Assembly (NCBI GenBank): GCA_944385905.1
Contig: CALWZA010000001.1
Coordinates: 1-64,000, forward strand
Length of the DNA: 64,000 nt
Source of the DNA: an uncultured Clostridia bacterium
GTDB lineage: Bacteria; Bacillota; Clostridia; Oscillospirales; Ruminococcaceae
Direction of reading: 5' to 3'
The notes beneath the pieces are model-generated. The model had not been told where the DNA came from. It saw nothing but the letters and a program-made list of their open reading frames with translations, and did not search any database. Position numbers and translations under genes: made by a program. Positions 25,772 to 34,208 of the stretch are shown here, piece after piece (the stretch's first letter is position 1; each line of letters opens with the position of its first letter).

Positions 25772-26485
25772 ATGAAGACTTTTGAATTTCTGAACAAAAT
25801 ATATGTAAAAATAAAAAATCTGATTTTTAAACCCAAGAGAGTCGATTATATAAACGGCACCGAAACGCTTCCGCCTCCGCTTTCAAAAGCCGAAGAGGAA
25901 AAGGCGATGCGCCTGCTTTCGACACAGCCGGATAAGGGCAGAGAACTGCTTATAGTGCATAATCTCCGACTGGTAGTGTATATAGCGAAAAAATTCGAGT
26001 CAACTGGAGTTGGCATCGAGGACTTAATATCAATCGGCACAATAGGTCTGATAAAGTCGGTTAATACGTTTTGTCCCGACAAAAATATAAAGCTCGCCAC
26101 TTACGCCTCACGGTGCATCGAAAACGAGATACTTATGTTTTTGAGAAAAGCCTCTCAGCACAAAAACGAGATTTCAATTGACGAGCCGCTTAATATAGAC
26201 TGGGACGGTAACGAGCTGTTATTGTCGGATATTTTAGGAACAGACAGCGACTTGGTAGGCCGTGATCTTGAAAGCGAAACCGAAAAAGAGCTTTTGATAA
26301 AAGCCGTAAATTCTTTGGATACAAGAGAAAGACAGATAATGCAAATGAGATTCGGACTGATAAACGGAAAGGAAATGACTCAGAAAGAGGTTGCGGACAC
26401 TGTCGGAATATCTCAGTCGTATATATCAAGGCTTGAAAAAAGAATTCTGCGAATGCTGAAAAAAGAGCTTGAAAGCATAACATAA
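25772..26485 (+). CDS. sigE: Mother-cell sigma factor sigma-E (pro-form)
   Basis: 237 residues. The first 27 or so are a basic, hydrophobic prosequence ([14 protein letters not shown]) removed by SpoIIGA. Region 2 has [16 protein letters not shown] and IGLIKSV; region 4 has the helix-turn-helix [20 protein letters not shown]. It directs early mother-cell gene expression in sporulation. AAAGGAG precedes the ATG. Confidence 0.96.
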   Translation: MKTFEFLNKIYVKIKNLIFKPKRVDYINGTETLPPPLSKAEEEKAMRLLSTQPDKGRELLIVHNLRLVVYIAKKFESTGVGIEDLISIGTIGLIKSVNTFCPDKNIKLATYASRCIENEILMFLRKASQHKNEISIDEPLNIDWDGNELLLSDILGTDSDLVGRDLESETEKELLIKAVNSLDTRERQIMQMRFGLINGKEMTQKEVADTVGISQSYISRLEKRILRMLKKELESIT

Positions 26486-26575
26486 CCTATACCGTTAATT
26501 TCCAATAAATTGACTGCATATCAGCCCCTTTCATATCCAATACTTTAAATGAGAATATTGGAATGGGAGCCGAAT

Positions 26576-27346
26576 ATGCAGTACAATAGAGTTGAAATCA
26601 GCGGAGTGAATACATCAAAGCTGCCCGTGCTGAAAGAAAGCCGGAAAATGGAGCTTTTAAAAAAAGTAAAGCAGGGCGACAAGGCCGCCAGAGAAGAACT
26701 TATTAAAGGTAATCTGAGGCTTGTACTGAGCGTTTTGCAAAAATTTGTCGGTAGGGGAGAGTCGCCTGATGATTTGTTTCAGGTGGGAGTAGTAGGACTT
26801 ATCAAGGCGATAGACAATTTTGATATTTCACTGGATGTCAGATTTTCGACATATGCAGTACCGATGATCAGCGGAGAACTCAGGAGATTTTTAAGAGACG
26901 ATGCGGCGATAAGGGTAAGCCGATCAATGCGTGACCTTGCCTATAAGGCCTTGCAGGCAAAAGAAAATTATATAGCTCTTAACCAAAAGGAACCGTCAGT
27001 TGAGCAGATATCAAAGGAGATAGGCGCAGAAAGGGCGGACGTTGTTTTGGCTCTTGAGTCGGTCAGCGACCCGATATCTTTGTATGAGCCTGTTTATTCC
27101 GAATCCGGTGACACACTTTATGTGCTTGACCAGGTTGGGGATAAAAACGACGACGAAAGCTGGCTGGACGAGCTTTCATTGAGAGAGGCGATAGCAACTC
27201 TTCAGCCGAGAGAAAAAAAGATACTTTTTCTGCGGTTTTTTCAAGGCAAAACGCAGGTCGAGGTAGCAAATGAGATAGGAATATCCCAAGCCCAGGTTTC
27301 AAGACTTGAAAAGGGAACTTTAGACAGGATAAAAAACAGATTGTAA
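26576..27346 (+). CDS. sigG: Forespore sigma factor sigma-G
   Basis: 256 residues from the ATG at 26576 (GGGAGC upstream). It begins NRVEISGVNTSKLPVLK, the sigma-G hallmark that distinguishes it from sigma-F. Regions 2, 3 and 4 are complete (GNLRLVLSVLQKF; LRDDAAIRVSRSMRDLA; TQVEVANEIGISQAQVSRLE). It drives late forespore transcription. The 90-bp gap from sigE may hold its own sporulation promoter; I could not define one with confidence. Confidence 0.96.
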   Translation: MQYNRVEISGVNTSKLPVLKESRKMELLKKVKQGDKAAREELIKGNLRLVLSVLQKFVGRGESPDDLFQVGVVGLIKAIDNFDISLDVRFSTYAVPMISGELRRFLRDDAAIRVSRSMRDLAYKALQAKENYIALNQKEPSVEQISKEIGAERADVVLALESVSDPISLYEPVYSESGDTLYVLDQVGDKNDDESWLDELSLREAIATLQPREKKILFLRFFQGKTQVEVANEIGISQAQVSRLEKGTLDRIKNRL

Positions 27347-27352
27347 ATTACT

Positions 27353-27389
27353 GCGCGCCGCAAACAAAAATACTGTGGCGCGCTTTTAT
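27353..27389 (+). terminator. Terminator of spoIIGA-sigE-sigG
   Basis: GCGCGCC pairs with GGCGCGC, then TTTTATT. Confidence 0.8.
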
Positions 27390-27417
27390 TATGCCTGGTG
27401 AGTAAAAGCTATATTTA

Positions 27418-27446
27418 TTGACAAAGATTGACGGCTGTGTTATCAT
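27418..27446 (+). promoter_or_regulatory. Promoter of pyr operon
   Basis: TTGACA (27418-27423), 17 bp ending CTGTGT, TATCAT (27441-27446). The leader is only about 45 nt, too short for a PyrR attenuator. Confidence 0.8.
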
Positions 27447-27496
27447 AAATTAAAGTAATTTTGCAGTGAAAATTCGTGACGAAACGGAGAACAGAA

Positions 27497-28786
27497 ATGA
27501 TTGATCTGCTTTTAAAAAATTATATTATAGTTAATCCGACAACGGAAAAAACTTTTACTGGGGATATAGCCGTTGATAACGGAATCATAACCGATATCGG
27601 GGAAAATCTCGGCTACAGCGCCCGTGAGATACTGCAAGGGCAAGGAAGGCTTGCGGTTTTTCCCGGACTTGTCGATATGCACGTGCATTTTCGTGACCCG
27701 GGACTGACCTATAAGGAGGATATTGAAACCGGAAGCGAGGCGGCAAAAGCCGGAGGATTTACAGCCGTTTTGTGTATGCCTAACACCAAGCCGCCTGTTG
27801 ACAGCCCCGAAACGGTAAGTTATATCATAAATAAAGGAAAAAAGACAGGGATAAAAGTGCTTACGTCGGCATGTATAACTAAAGGCATGTCAGGCGAAGA
27901 GCTGTGTGATTATGATGCTTTGAAACAGGCGGGGGCATGCGCCTTGACGGATGACGGAAGACCTGTCAAAAACGCGGAGCTGATGAGACAGGCTCTTGAG
28001 CTTTCAAACAAAAACGGCATGACCGTAATTTCTCATTGCGAGGATTTGGATATCATCAACGGAGGAATTATCAACAAAGGCGAGGTTTCCGAGAAACTCG
28101 GAGTAAAGGGAATGGACAGAGCGTCGGAAGATTATGTCACAGCAAGGGAAATAGCTTTGGCAATGTCATGCGGCGCGCATATTCATATAGCCCATGTCAG
28201 CACAAAGGGCTCGATAGATATTATCCGTGCTGCAAAAAGAGACGGAGTTAAGGTAACCTGCGAAACAGCTCCGCATTATTTTATCTATACCGACGATAAG
28301 CTGCTTTCAAGAGACGCCGATTATCGCATGAATCCGCCGCTTCGCACCGAAGAGGACAGAAAGGCTGTTGAGCAGGCTGTGATTGACGGAACAATCGACT
28401 GCATCATCACAGACCACGCTCCTCATTCGGCTGATGAGAAATCTGATTTTCTGAAGGCTCCGAACGGGGTTGTAGGCCTTGAAACATCGCTTGCCGCAAC
28501 GCTGACTAAGCTTTATCATACAGGAAAGGTTTCGCTTCAAAAAATCGCTGAGCTTATGTCCGTAAATCCCAGAAAAATTTTAGGACTGCCCGTGGTAAAC
28601 ATAGAAAAAGGCGACATTGCCGACCTGACAGTAGCCGACCTTGACAGAGAGTGGACGGTTGTACCCTCAAAGCTTCACTCAAAATCAAAAAACACGGTTT
28701 TCAAAGGCGAAACCTTTATAGGCAAGCCTGTTGCGACAATTTCAAACGGAAAAATCGTATACAATATTTTAAACGAGGAGAATTAA
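27497..28786 (+). CDS. pyrC: Dihydroorotase
   Basis: 429 residues from the ATG at 27497 (ACGGAGA upstream). It is a type I dihydroorotase of the amidohydrolase superfamily: DMHVHFRDPG (metal His), the acidic/His residues in SHCEDL and HIAHVST, and ITDHAPH with the catalytic Asp. The carboxylated-Lys position common in the family is not obvious by eye. It makes dihydroorotate from carbamoyl-aspartate and heads pyrC-pyrF-pyrK-pyrD. Confidence 0.95.
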   Translation: MIDLLLKNYIIVNPTTEKTFTGDIAVDNGIITDIGENLGYSAREILQGQGRLAVFPGLVDMHVHFRDPGLTYKEDIETGSEAAKAGGFTAVLCMPNTKPPVDSPETVSYIINKGKKTGIKVLTSACITKGMSGEELCDYDALKQAGACALTDDGRPVKNAELMRQALELSNKNGMTVISHCEDLDIINGGIINKGEVSEKLGVKGMDRASEDYVTAREIALAMSCGAHIHIAHVSTKGSIDIIRAAKRDGVKVTCETAPHYFIYTDDKLLSRDADYRMNPPLRTEEDRKAVEQAVIDGTIDCIITDHAPHSADEKSDFLKAPNGVVGLETSLAATLTKLYHTGKVSLQKIAELMSVNPRKILGLPVVNIEKGDIADLTVADLDREWTVVPSKLHSKSKNTVFKGETFIGKPVATISNGKIVYNILNEEN

Positions 28787-28787
28787 T

Positions 28788-29720
28788 ATGCCATTTGACA
28801 GATTGATTGAAAAAATCGCGGAAATGAAAAATCCAACGGTTGTAGGACTTGACCCGAAGCTCGACTACGTGCCTGAGTACATAAAAGCCGAAGCTTTTGA
28901 AAAGCACGGAAAGACGCTTGAGGCAGCAGCCGAAGCTATCCTTACTTTTAACAAAATGATAATTGATGAAATTCACGACGTTGTTCCGGCAATCAAGCCT
29001 CAGGCGGCATATTACGAAATGTACGGCTGGCAAGGCGTTAAAACGCTCAAGGAAACAATAGATTACGCCAAGTCAAAGGGAATGTTCGTTATAACCGACG
29101 GAAAGAGAAACGATATCGGTGCGACTATGGAAGCCTATGCCGCCGCTCACCTTGGTGTGACGGCTGTAGACGCTGAGGAAATCGAAGCTTTCGGAGCAGA
29201 CGCCCTGACCGTAAACGGATATCTCGGAACAGACGGTATTTCACCGCTTTTAAACATCTGCAAGGAGCGTGACAAGGGAATTTTTGTCCTTGTAAAAACC
29301 TCAAATAAATCGTCAGGCGAGCTTCAGGACAGGAAAATCGAGGACAAGACAGTTTACGCTGTTATGGGTGAAATGTGCGAGAAATGGGGAAAGGACAATA
29401 TCGGAAAATACGGCTACTCAGCAGTAGGCGCCGTTGTGGGGGCAACCTATCCTCAGCAGCTTGAGGAAATGAGAAATCAGCTTCCGCATACATTTTTCCT
29501 TGTTCCGGGATACGGAGCTCAGGGCGGAGGAGCGGCAGGTATCGCAAAGGCGTTTGATAAAAACGGACTCGGAGCGATTGTAAACTCATCAAGAGCTGTT
29601 ATGTGCGCGTATAAAACCGAAGGCTGTGACGAAAAGGACTTTGCGAAGGCGGCTCGTCGTGAGGTGCTAAGAATGAAAGAGGACATCACGTCGCATATCC
29701 CCGAAATTTGCTTAAAGTAA
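28788..29720 (+). CDS. pyrF: Orotidine 5'-phosphate decarboxylase (long type)
   Basis: 310 residues, the longer PyrF subfamily. GLDPKLDYVPE opens the barrel; the catalytic Lys/Asp set lies in ITDGKRNDIGATM; LVPGYGAQGGG binds phosphate and NSSRAVMCAY closes the site. It converts OMP to UMP. The ATG lies 1 bp after the pyrC stop, so translation is coupled. Confidence 0.95.
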   Translation: MPFDRLIEKIAEMKNPTVVGLDPKLDYVPEYIKAEAFEKHGKTLEAAAEAILTFNKMIIDEIHDVVPAIKPQAAYYEMYGWQGVKTLKETIDYAKSKGMFVITDGKRNDIGATMEAYAAAHLGVTAVDAEEIEAFGADALTVNGYLGTDGISPLLNICKERDKGIFVLVKTSNKSSGELQDRKIEDKTVYAVMGEMCEKWGKDNIGKYGYSAVGAVVGATYPQQLEEMRNQLPHTFFLVPGYGAQGGGAAGIAKAFDKNGLGAIVNSSRAVMCAYKTEGCDEKDFAKAARREVLRMKEDITSHIPEICLK

Positions 29721-29732
29721 AGGAAAATGCAA

Positions 29733-30503
29733 ATGAATTATTTTCAGGGTAAATATAAAATTGTTAAAAAATTAAAGCTCAACGATACTGTTTATGATTT
29801 TACGCTGAGCTGTAAAGAAATAACCGATATAGCCCTAGCAGGTCAGTTTGTTCATATCGCTGTCGACGGTTTTTCCCTTCGCCGCCCGATTTCCATCTGT
29901 GAAATCAATAGGGAAAAGGGCTGGCTTCGGATAGTGTTCGAGGTCAGGGGAAAGGGTACTGAAGCCCTTTCAAAGCTTTGCGAGGGCGACTTAATGGACG
30001 TTATCGGACCTCTCGGAAAAGGATTTGATTTGCTCAAACCGGGCAAAAAGTGCATAGCGATAGGCGGAGGAATAGGAACTCCGCCGATGCTTGAGGTAGC
30101 AAAGCACTACGGAGCAAACTGCACTGTTATTTCAGGCTTCAGAACAGGCTCAATCGCGATTTTACAGGAGGATTTCGCCGATACGGGAGCAAAAACTATT
30201 CTCTGCACAGACGACGGCTCTGCCGGAAGAAAAGGTTTTGTAACCGAAGCTTTGGAAGAGTGCCTGAACAGTGAAAAGCCTGATATTATATGCGCCTGCG
30301 GGCCTATGCCTATGCTGAAAGCGATTGTTGAGCTTGCGAAAAATGCCGGAATCAGAACACAGGTTTCACTTGAGCAGAGAATGGCGTGCGGAGTGGGAGC
30401 GTGCCTTGTCTGCGCATGCAGATGCGTTAAGGACGGCGAGGAATTTATGGCGCACGTCTGCAAGGACGGTCCTGTTTTTGAGGCTGAGGAGGTTGTATTC
30501 TGA
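29733..30503 (+). CDS. pyrK: Dihydroorotate dehydrogenase electron-transfer subunit PyrK
   Basis: 256 residues from the second ATG (29733), 8 nt after AAAGGA; the first ATG (29727) is too close. The ferredoxin-reductase fold has the FAD motif FSLRRPISIC, the NAD region GGGIGTPPML and the 2Fe-2S cluster CGVGACLVCACRC plus a later Cys in HVCKDG. It carries electrons from PyrD to NAD. Its stop overlaps the pyrD start by 1 nt (TGATG). Confidence 0.95.
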   Translation: MNYFQGKYKIVKKLKLNDTVYDFTLSCKEITDIALAGQFVHIAVDGFSLRRPISICEINREKGWLRIVFEVRGKGTEALSKLCEGDLMDVIGPLGKGFDLLKPGKKCIAIGGGIGTPPMLEVAKHYGANCTVISGFRTGSIAILQEDFADTGAKTILCTDDGSAGRKGFVTEALEECLNSEKPDIICACGPMPMLKAIVELAKNAGIRTQVSLEQRMACGVGACLVCACRCVKDGEEFMAHVCKDGPVFEAEEVVF

Positions 30504-31414
30504 TGGCTGATATGAAAGTTAATTTTGCCGGAGTCGAGTTCAAAAACCCTGTAGTTGCGGCAAGCGGTACCTACGGCTACGGCAGGGAATACGAGGCTCT
30601 TTATCCTCTTTCAAAGCTCGGAGGAATATCCGTTAAAGGCACAACGCTTCACAAGCGTGACGGAAATCCGGCTCCGAGAGTAGCCGAAACACCGTCCGGA
30701 ATGTTGAATTCTGTAGGACTTCAAAACGGCGGAGTCGATAAGTTTATAAACTGTGAGATACCGAATCTTCTGACAAAAAATATTGCGATAATCGCGAATA
30801 TAGCAGGTGCGACCGTCGAAGAGTGCGCGGAGGTCGCGGCAAAGCTCAACGGCACAGGCGTTCACATGATAGAGCTGAACATTTCCTGTCCGAACGTAAA
30901 GCAGGGAGGAGCGGCTTTCGGAACATCATGCGAAAACGCCTCCGCAGTCACAAGAGCTGTCAGAAACGCGACCGACCTGCCTTTGATGGTAAAGCTCAGC
31001 CCGAATGTGACCGATATAGCGTCAATCGCAAAGGCTGTTGAAGCCGAGGGAGCAGACGCGGTATCGCTTATAAACACATTGCTCGGAATGAGAATAGATA
31101 TAAACTCACGCAGACCTATTTTGAAAAACAACGTCGGAGGACTTTCGGGAGCGGCGGTATTTCCTATAGCCGTGAGAATGGTCTGGCAGGTCGCAAACGC
31201 CGTTAAAATTCCCGTGATGGGAATGGGAGGAATCACGACTTGGGAGGACGGAATTGAAATGATGCTTGCAGGAGCGTCCGCAATCCAGGTCGGAGCGGCA
31301 ATATTTAAAAATCCGTTTGCGCCGGTTGAAATTGCCGACGGAATGAATGAGTGGTTAGATAAAAACGGCATAAAGTGCGTAAGCGAAATTGTCGGACGGG
31401 TCAAGCCGTGGTAA
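30503..31414 (+). CDS. pyrD: Dihydroorotate dehydrogenase B catalytic subunit
   Basis: 303 residues. It is a class 1B FMN barrel: AASGTYGYGREY, KGTTLHKRDGNP, NSVGLQNGG, the active-site Cys in NISCPNVKQGG and the C-terminal FMN phosphate site GMGGITTWEDG. It works with PyrK and NAD. It overlaps pyrK by 1 nt. Confidence 0.96.
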   Translation: MADMKVNFAGVEFKNPVVAASGTYGYGREYEALYPLSKLGGISVKGTTLHKRDGNPAPRVAETPSGMLNSVGLQNGGVDKFINCEIPNLLTKNIAIIANIAGATVEECAEVAAKLNGTGVHMIELNISCPNVKQGGAAFGTSCENASAVTRAVRNATDLPLMVKLSPNVTDIASIAKAVEAEGADAVSLINTLLGMRIDINSRRPILKNNVGGLSGAAVFPIAVRMVWQVANAVKIPVMGMGGITTWEDGIEMMLAGASAIQVGAAIFKNPFAPVEIADGMNEWLDKNGIKCVSEIVGRVKPW

Positions 31415-31427
31415 AGTTGAGGAAGCA

Positions 31428-32090
31428 ATGACAACAGTATATTTAATCCGTCATGCCGAGTCGGTAGGCAATATAACACAGGTTTTTCAGGGCCAGCATG
31501 ACTTTGACATAACCGAAAGAGGAGAAGCTCAGCTTGAGTGCCTCAAAAATCGGTTTAAGAATATTGAGTTTGACGCGGTTTATTCAAGTCCGCTGATACG
31601 TGCGAAAAAAACTGCCGAAAGCGTGAATTTTTACAGGCATGCGCCGGTGATTTACTGCGATGATTTAAAGGAGATAAACGCGGGAAAGTTTGAAAACGTA
31701 AAGTGGACAGACCTTCCGTCTCTTTATCCCGAGCAGTACGAAATGTGGAATAAAAAGCTTCATTTGTTTGCGCCTCCCGGCGGGGAAAGAATGTGCGAGC
31801 TTTACGAAAGAATAGTCAAAGCTGTAACTCGTATTGTCGCTGAAAATCAGGATAAAACAGTAGTAATTGTGACACACGGCTGTTCGGTGCGAAACTATAT
31901 GTGCTACGCCCACGGCTGGGAATTTTCCGAGCTTGACAATATGAAGTGGTTTGAAAACACGGGAGTCGCCAAGCTTGAGTACGATATCCCCGAAAAGCCG
32001 AGGATAATATATGAAAATGACGCTTCACACCTTACTCCCGAGCTGTCAACATTAGCTCACGCAAACTGGATGGACAGCGGCAAAAAATAA
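31428..32090 (+). CDS. Histidine phosphatase family protein
   Basis: 220 residues from the ATG at 31428 (GAGGAAG upstream). RHG motif LIRHAES (R8, H9); SSPLIRAKKTAE with the phosphate-binding Arg; ITHGCSVRNYM with the second His; EINAGKFE with the acid. It is a phosphoglycerate-mutase-like phosphatase of unknown substrate. It lies 13 bp after pyrD and 21 bp before ruvX, so it joins the pyr transcript. A nucleotide or phosphosugar substrate would fit but is not shown. Confidence 0.85.
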   Translation: MTTVYLIRHAESVGNITQVFQGQHDFDITERGEAQLECLKNRFKNIEFDAVYSSPLIRAKKTAESVNFYRHAPVIYCDDLKEINAGKFENVKWTDLPSLYPEQYEMWNKKLHLFAPPGGERMCELYERIVKAVTRIVAENQDKTVVIVTHGCSVRNYMCYAHGWEFSELDNMKWFENTGVAKLEYDIPEKPRIIYENDASHLTPELSTLAHANWMDSGKK

Positions 32091-32111
32091 CAGTAATCAG
32101 AAAGGCGCATT

Positions 32112-32531
32112 ATGAAAATATTAGCGGTTGATTTCGGAGACGCACGAACCGGTCTTGCGATATGCGACGCAGGCGAAATGCTTGCCTCTCCAGTCGGAAC
32201 AATAACCGAGTACAACTTTGAAAAATGTATAGATAAGGTTTCGCAAAAGGCAAAAGAGCTTGAAGCGGAGATGATAGTTGTAGGAAACCCGATAAATATG
32301 AACGGCACGGAAGGACCTCGCAGCGATAAATGCAAAGAGTTTGCGCAAAAGCTGAGGAAACTTTCAGGATTGCCTGTAGAGATGTGGGACGAGCGTTCAA
32401 CGACGGTGACCGCAATAGGATATCTCAACGAAACAAACACTCGAGGCAAAAAACGAAAAGCGGTTATAGATACCGTCGCCGCGACAATAATACTTGAAAC
32501 ATATCTGACATATAGAAAGAATAAAAAGTAA
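32112..32531 (+). CDS. ruvX: Holliday junction resolvase-like nuclease RuvX/YqgF
   Basis: 139 residues. RNase H-like fold: LAVDFGDARTGLAI (first catalytic Asp), VVGNPINMNGTEG, MWDERSTTV (second acid) and the third in AVIDTVAATIIL. The family acts on Holliday junctions and in 16S rRNA maturation. It ends the pyr transcript. A DUF1292 gene, its neighbour in Bacillus, lies beyond the 6S RNA but on the opposite strand. Confidence 0.94.
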   Translation: MKILAVDFGDARTGLAICDAGEMLASPVGTITEYNFEKCIDKVSQKAKELEAEMIVVGNPINMNGTEGPRSDKCKEFAQKLRKLSGLPVEMWDERSTTVTAIGYLNETNTRGKKRKAVIDTVAATIILETYLTYRKNKK

Positions 32532-32547
32532 TCAGACATAATAAAAG

Positions 32548-32575
32548 CCCACAGCCGTCTAATGATAGCTGTGGG
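32548..32575. terminator. Hairpin between ruvX and 6S RNA
   Basis: CCCACAGC pairs with GCTGTGGG. On the plus strand TAATTTTC follows, on the minus strand CTTTTATT, so it may stop both. Confidence 0.65.
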
Positions 32576-32585
32576 TAATTTTCAA

Positions 32586-32786
32586 TAAAAACCGCCTTGC
32601 CGCCATATGAAGAATAAAACCCGCACTCAAGCAGGTGGGTAAAAGCCCAAAAGTTTCACGCTCCCTTCGTCCTCACGGCTCAAGTCCGTGCGGGAGGTCT
32701 GCAATCCGCTTTCGGAGCACAATTCCCTAAAAAAATGTGTTGGATTATAAAATCATACTTTATCGAACAAGGCAGAAAACCTTCTG
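32586..32786 (-). ncRNA. ssrS: 6S RNA
   Basis: About 200 nt on the minus strand. The 5' part reads CUGCCUUGUUCG and the 3' part GGCGGCAAGGCGG followed by U5. CUGCCUUG pairs with CAAGGCGG, the same closing arrangement (UGUUCG facing GGCGGCA) as in E. coli 6S RNA. Between them are an A/U-rich central strand, a CUCCC/GGGAG long hairpin capped by CACGG/CCGUG, and GGG/CCC and CCUGC/GCGGG helices. 6S RNA mimics an open promoter and sequesters sigma-A RNA polymerase in stationary phase. The identification rests on these conserved end motifs, not on a search. Confidence 0.75.
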
Positions 32787-32791
32787 ACATT

Positions 32792-32820
32792 ATTATAGCA
32801 CAAACCGTTTCAAAAATCAA
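32792..32820 (-). promoter_or_regulatory. Promoter of 6S RNA
   Basis: Minus strand TTGATT (32815-32820), 17 bp ending TTGTGC, TATAAT (32792-32797). Confidence 0.8.
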
Positions 32821-32857
32821 GCGGTATGTGCTATAAATATTTTACTTAATTGTTAAA

Positions 32858-33205
32858 TTATGATTCGTGATGATGGCATCCGCATCCGCAGTCAGCGTCA
32901 TCATCGTCCTCATCTCCAAACATTTCGTTCAGCCTGTCAAGGAAAATCGCACCGATTCTGTCGTATTCATCATCGTCGTCAATAGTGGCGAGAATTTCCT
33001 CGTCGTCTTCAAATGTAGATTTTAAAATTACAAGCTCGCCGTCGTCGTTTTCAAGGTCCTCAGGATTCTCATAATAAGGAACAAGAGCGTAGTACTTTTC
33101 GCCGTCCTGCTCAAGAGCGTCAAGCATTTCAAAAGTTTGTTCATTTCCCTCGTCATCTACAAGAGTATAGAGATCGGGAGTAAATTCATTTTTATATTCT
33201 TCCAT
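32858..33205 (-). CDS. DUF1292 (YrzB-type) acidic protein
   Basis: 115 residues from the ATG at 33205 (GGAGG upstream). YTLVDDEGNEQTFEMLD and KYYALVPYYE match the DUF1292 family. The rest is strongly acidic (runs of Asp/Glu), and the tail is CGCGCHHHES, a possible metal site. The function is unknown. In Bacillus the homologue yrzB sits next to ruvX; here they are convergent with 6S RNA between. Confidence 0.85.
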   Translation of the reverse strand: MEEYKNEFTPDLYTLVDDEGNEQTFEMLDALEQDGEKYYALVPYYENPEDLENDDGELVILKSTFEDDEEILATIDDDDEYDRIGAIFLDRLNEMFGDEDDDDADCGCGCHHHES

Positions 33206-33249
33206 AAAAACCTCCGAGTCAATGGTTAAAATGCTCACCAAACAAAATT

Positions 33250-33278
33250 ATTATAACATCTATTAATAATGAAGTCAA
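33250..33278 (-). promoter_or_regulatory. Promoter of DUF1292 gene
   Basis: Minus strand TTGACT (33273-33278), 17 bp, TATAAT (33250-33255). Confidence 0.8.
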
Positions 33279-33336
33279 GGCACAAATTGTAAAAGTAATA
33301 TTAAATAAATAATTTTAAAATTATTCAAAAAAACTA

Positions 33337-33365
33337 TTGACAAGTGACAAAAGGTGTGGTATATT
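33337..33365 (+). promoter_or_regulatory. Promoter of the candidate large non-coding RNA
   Basis: TTGACA (33337-33342), 17 bp ending GTGTGG, TATATT (33360-33365). Strong consensus, with no plausible protein-coding gene downstream on this strand for about 4.6 kb. Confidence 0.85.
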
Positions 33366-33424
33366 ATAGTCAAGGAAAGAGAAGAAAAGAGAAAGTCAGG
33401 AAAACTAAGAAAGAGGCGATTCCG

Positions 33425-33466
33425 ATGAAGAGTACAGAGGAAAGTAAGGCGGCCCGAAACGCGTGA
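33425..33466 (+). other. Micro-ORF in the candidate RNA
   Basis: ATG to TGA, 13 codons (MKSTEESKAARNA), with GAGGCG 8 nt upstream. It is too short to call as a gene. It could be a leader peptide or chance. Confidence 0.25.
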
Positions 33467-33674
33467 GCTCTTAAAAAAAAGACGGCGGGAAGCAACGCTA
33501 TATCAGATCGATTAGATAATAAAGAGAGGCAGCGCGGGTCGGGGAGCTGAAAGAAAAATTTAATAGTGTGTTAAGCGCATAGGCGCGGAGCACCGAATGA
33601 TAAATCAATGAAATGAGAGGAAAAAACCAATGTACTGTTAAATGCATCAGACTTTCAAGAATCAAAATTTTGAG

Positions 33675-33732
33675 GGTGAGTCCGATGTACAGCTAAACAT
33701 TCAGAATAACAGATAAAGGTGAGTCCGATGTA
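33675..33732 (+). repeat. 15-nt direct repeat pair with GTGAGTCC box
   Basis: GGTGAGTCCGATGTA occurs at 33675-33689 and 33718-33732, 43 nt apart. A related CCAATGTACTG lies at 33627 and TCCGATG at 33421. Further GTGAG(T/A)CC boxes are at 33767, 33934 and 34117. Confidence 0.85.
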
Positions 33733-33882
33733 TTGAGACAAATTTCAACAGATAATACAGTAGGGAGTGAGACCCAAATTCAGTTAAGTAACTAAGCGCT
33801 GTTGTGATAGACGGTGCTTATGCAAAAACGAATTAAGTTATCTGAGAATAGTAGATTAAACTAAACAAATCTGATGAGATGA

Positions 33883-33964
33883 GATGCAATGAAAATGAAT
33901 GTAATGAGGTTGCTGAACATTTAGAAGTTAGGAGTGAGTCCACCAGAAAGTTTAGTTAAGGTTT
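33883..33964 (+). repeat. 82-nt repeat, copy A
   Basis: Aligns without gaps to 34066-34147, with about 67 of 82 positions identical including an exact 20-nt core at 33925-33944. Confidence 0.85.
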
Positions 33965-34065
33965 AAATGAGTGATTGATTCAGCGGTTGGTGTTGCCTGT
34001 CGGTAGGATTAATGGCTGAATAAATGATAGCAATTATTAAGTGCTAAACCTATCAAAAGTGAAGT

Positions 34066-34147
34066 GATGTTATGAGTATGATTGTAACGAGGTTCCTAAA
34101 CATTTAAAAGTTAGGAGTGAGTCCACCGATAAGTTTAGTATAGGTTG
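34066..34147 (+). repeat. 82-nt repeat, copy B
   Basis: Second copy, 183 nt downstream of copy A; the shared core ends in GTGAGTCCACC. Confidence 0.85.
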
Positions 34148-34178
34148 AAAGCCTTCATTTAATAATCATAAACAATAA

Positions 34179-34208
34179 GCAGGAGCGGCAGTTGATAACC
34201 GCTCCTGC
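34179..34208. terminator. Hairpin ending the candidate RNA and the cls operon
   Basis: A perfect 10-bp stem GCAGGAGCGG with CCGCTCCTGC. TAATATTTTG follows on the plus strand; the minus side is AT-rich too. Confidence 0.75.

Noticed and set aside
27418-27496. PyrR attenuator before pyrC
   Set aside because: The leader is about 45 nt with no terminator hairpin and no PyrR-binding loop.
33600-34150. CRISPR-like repeat region
   Set aside because: Repeats are degenerate, unequally spaced (43, 48, 167, 183 nt), no constant spacers, and no cas genes nearby.
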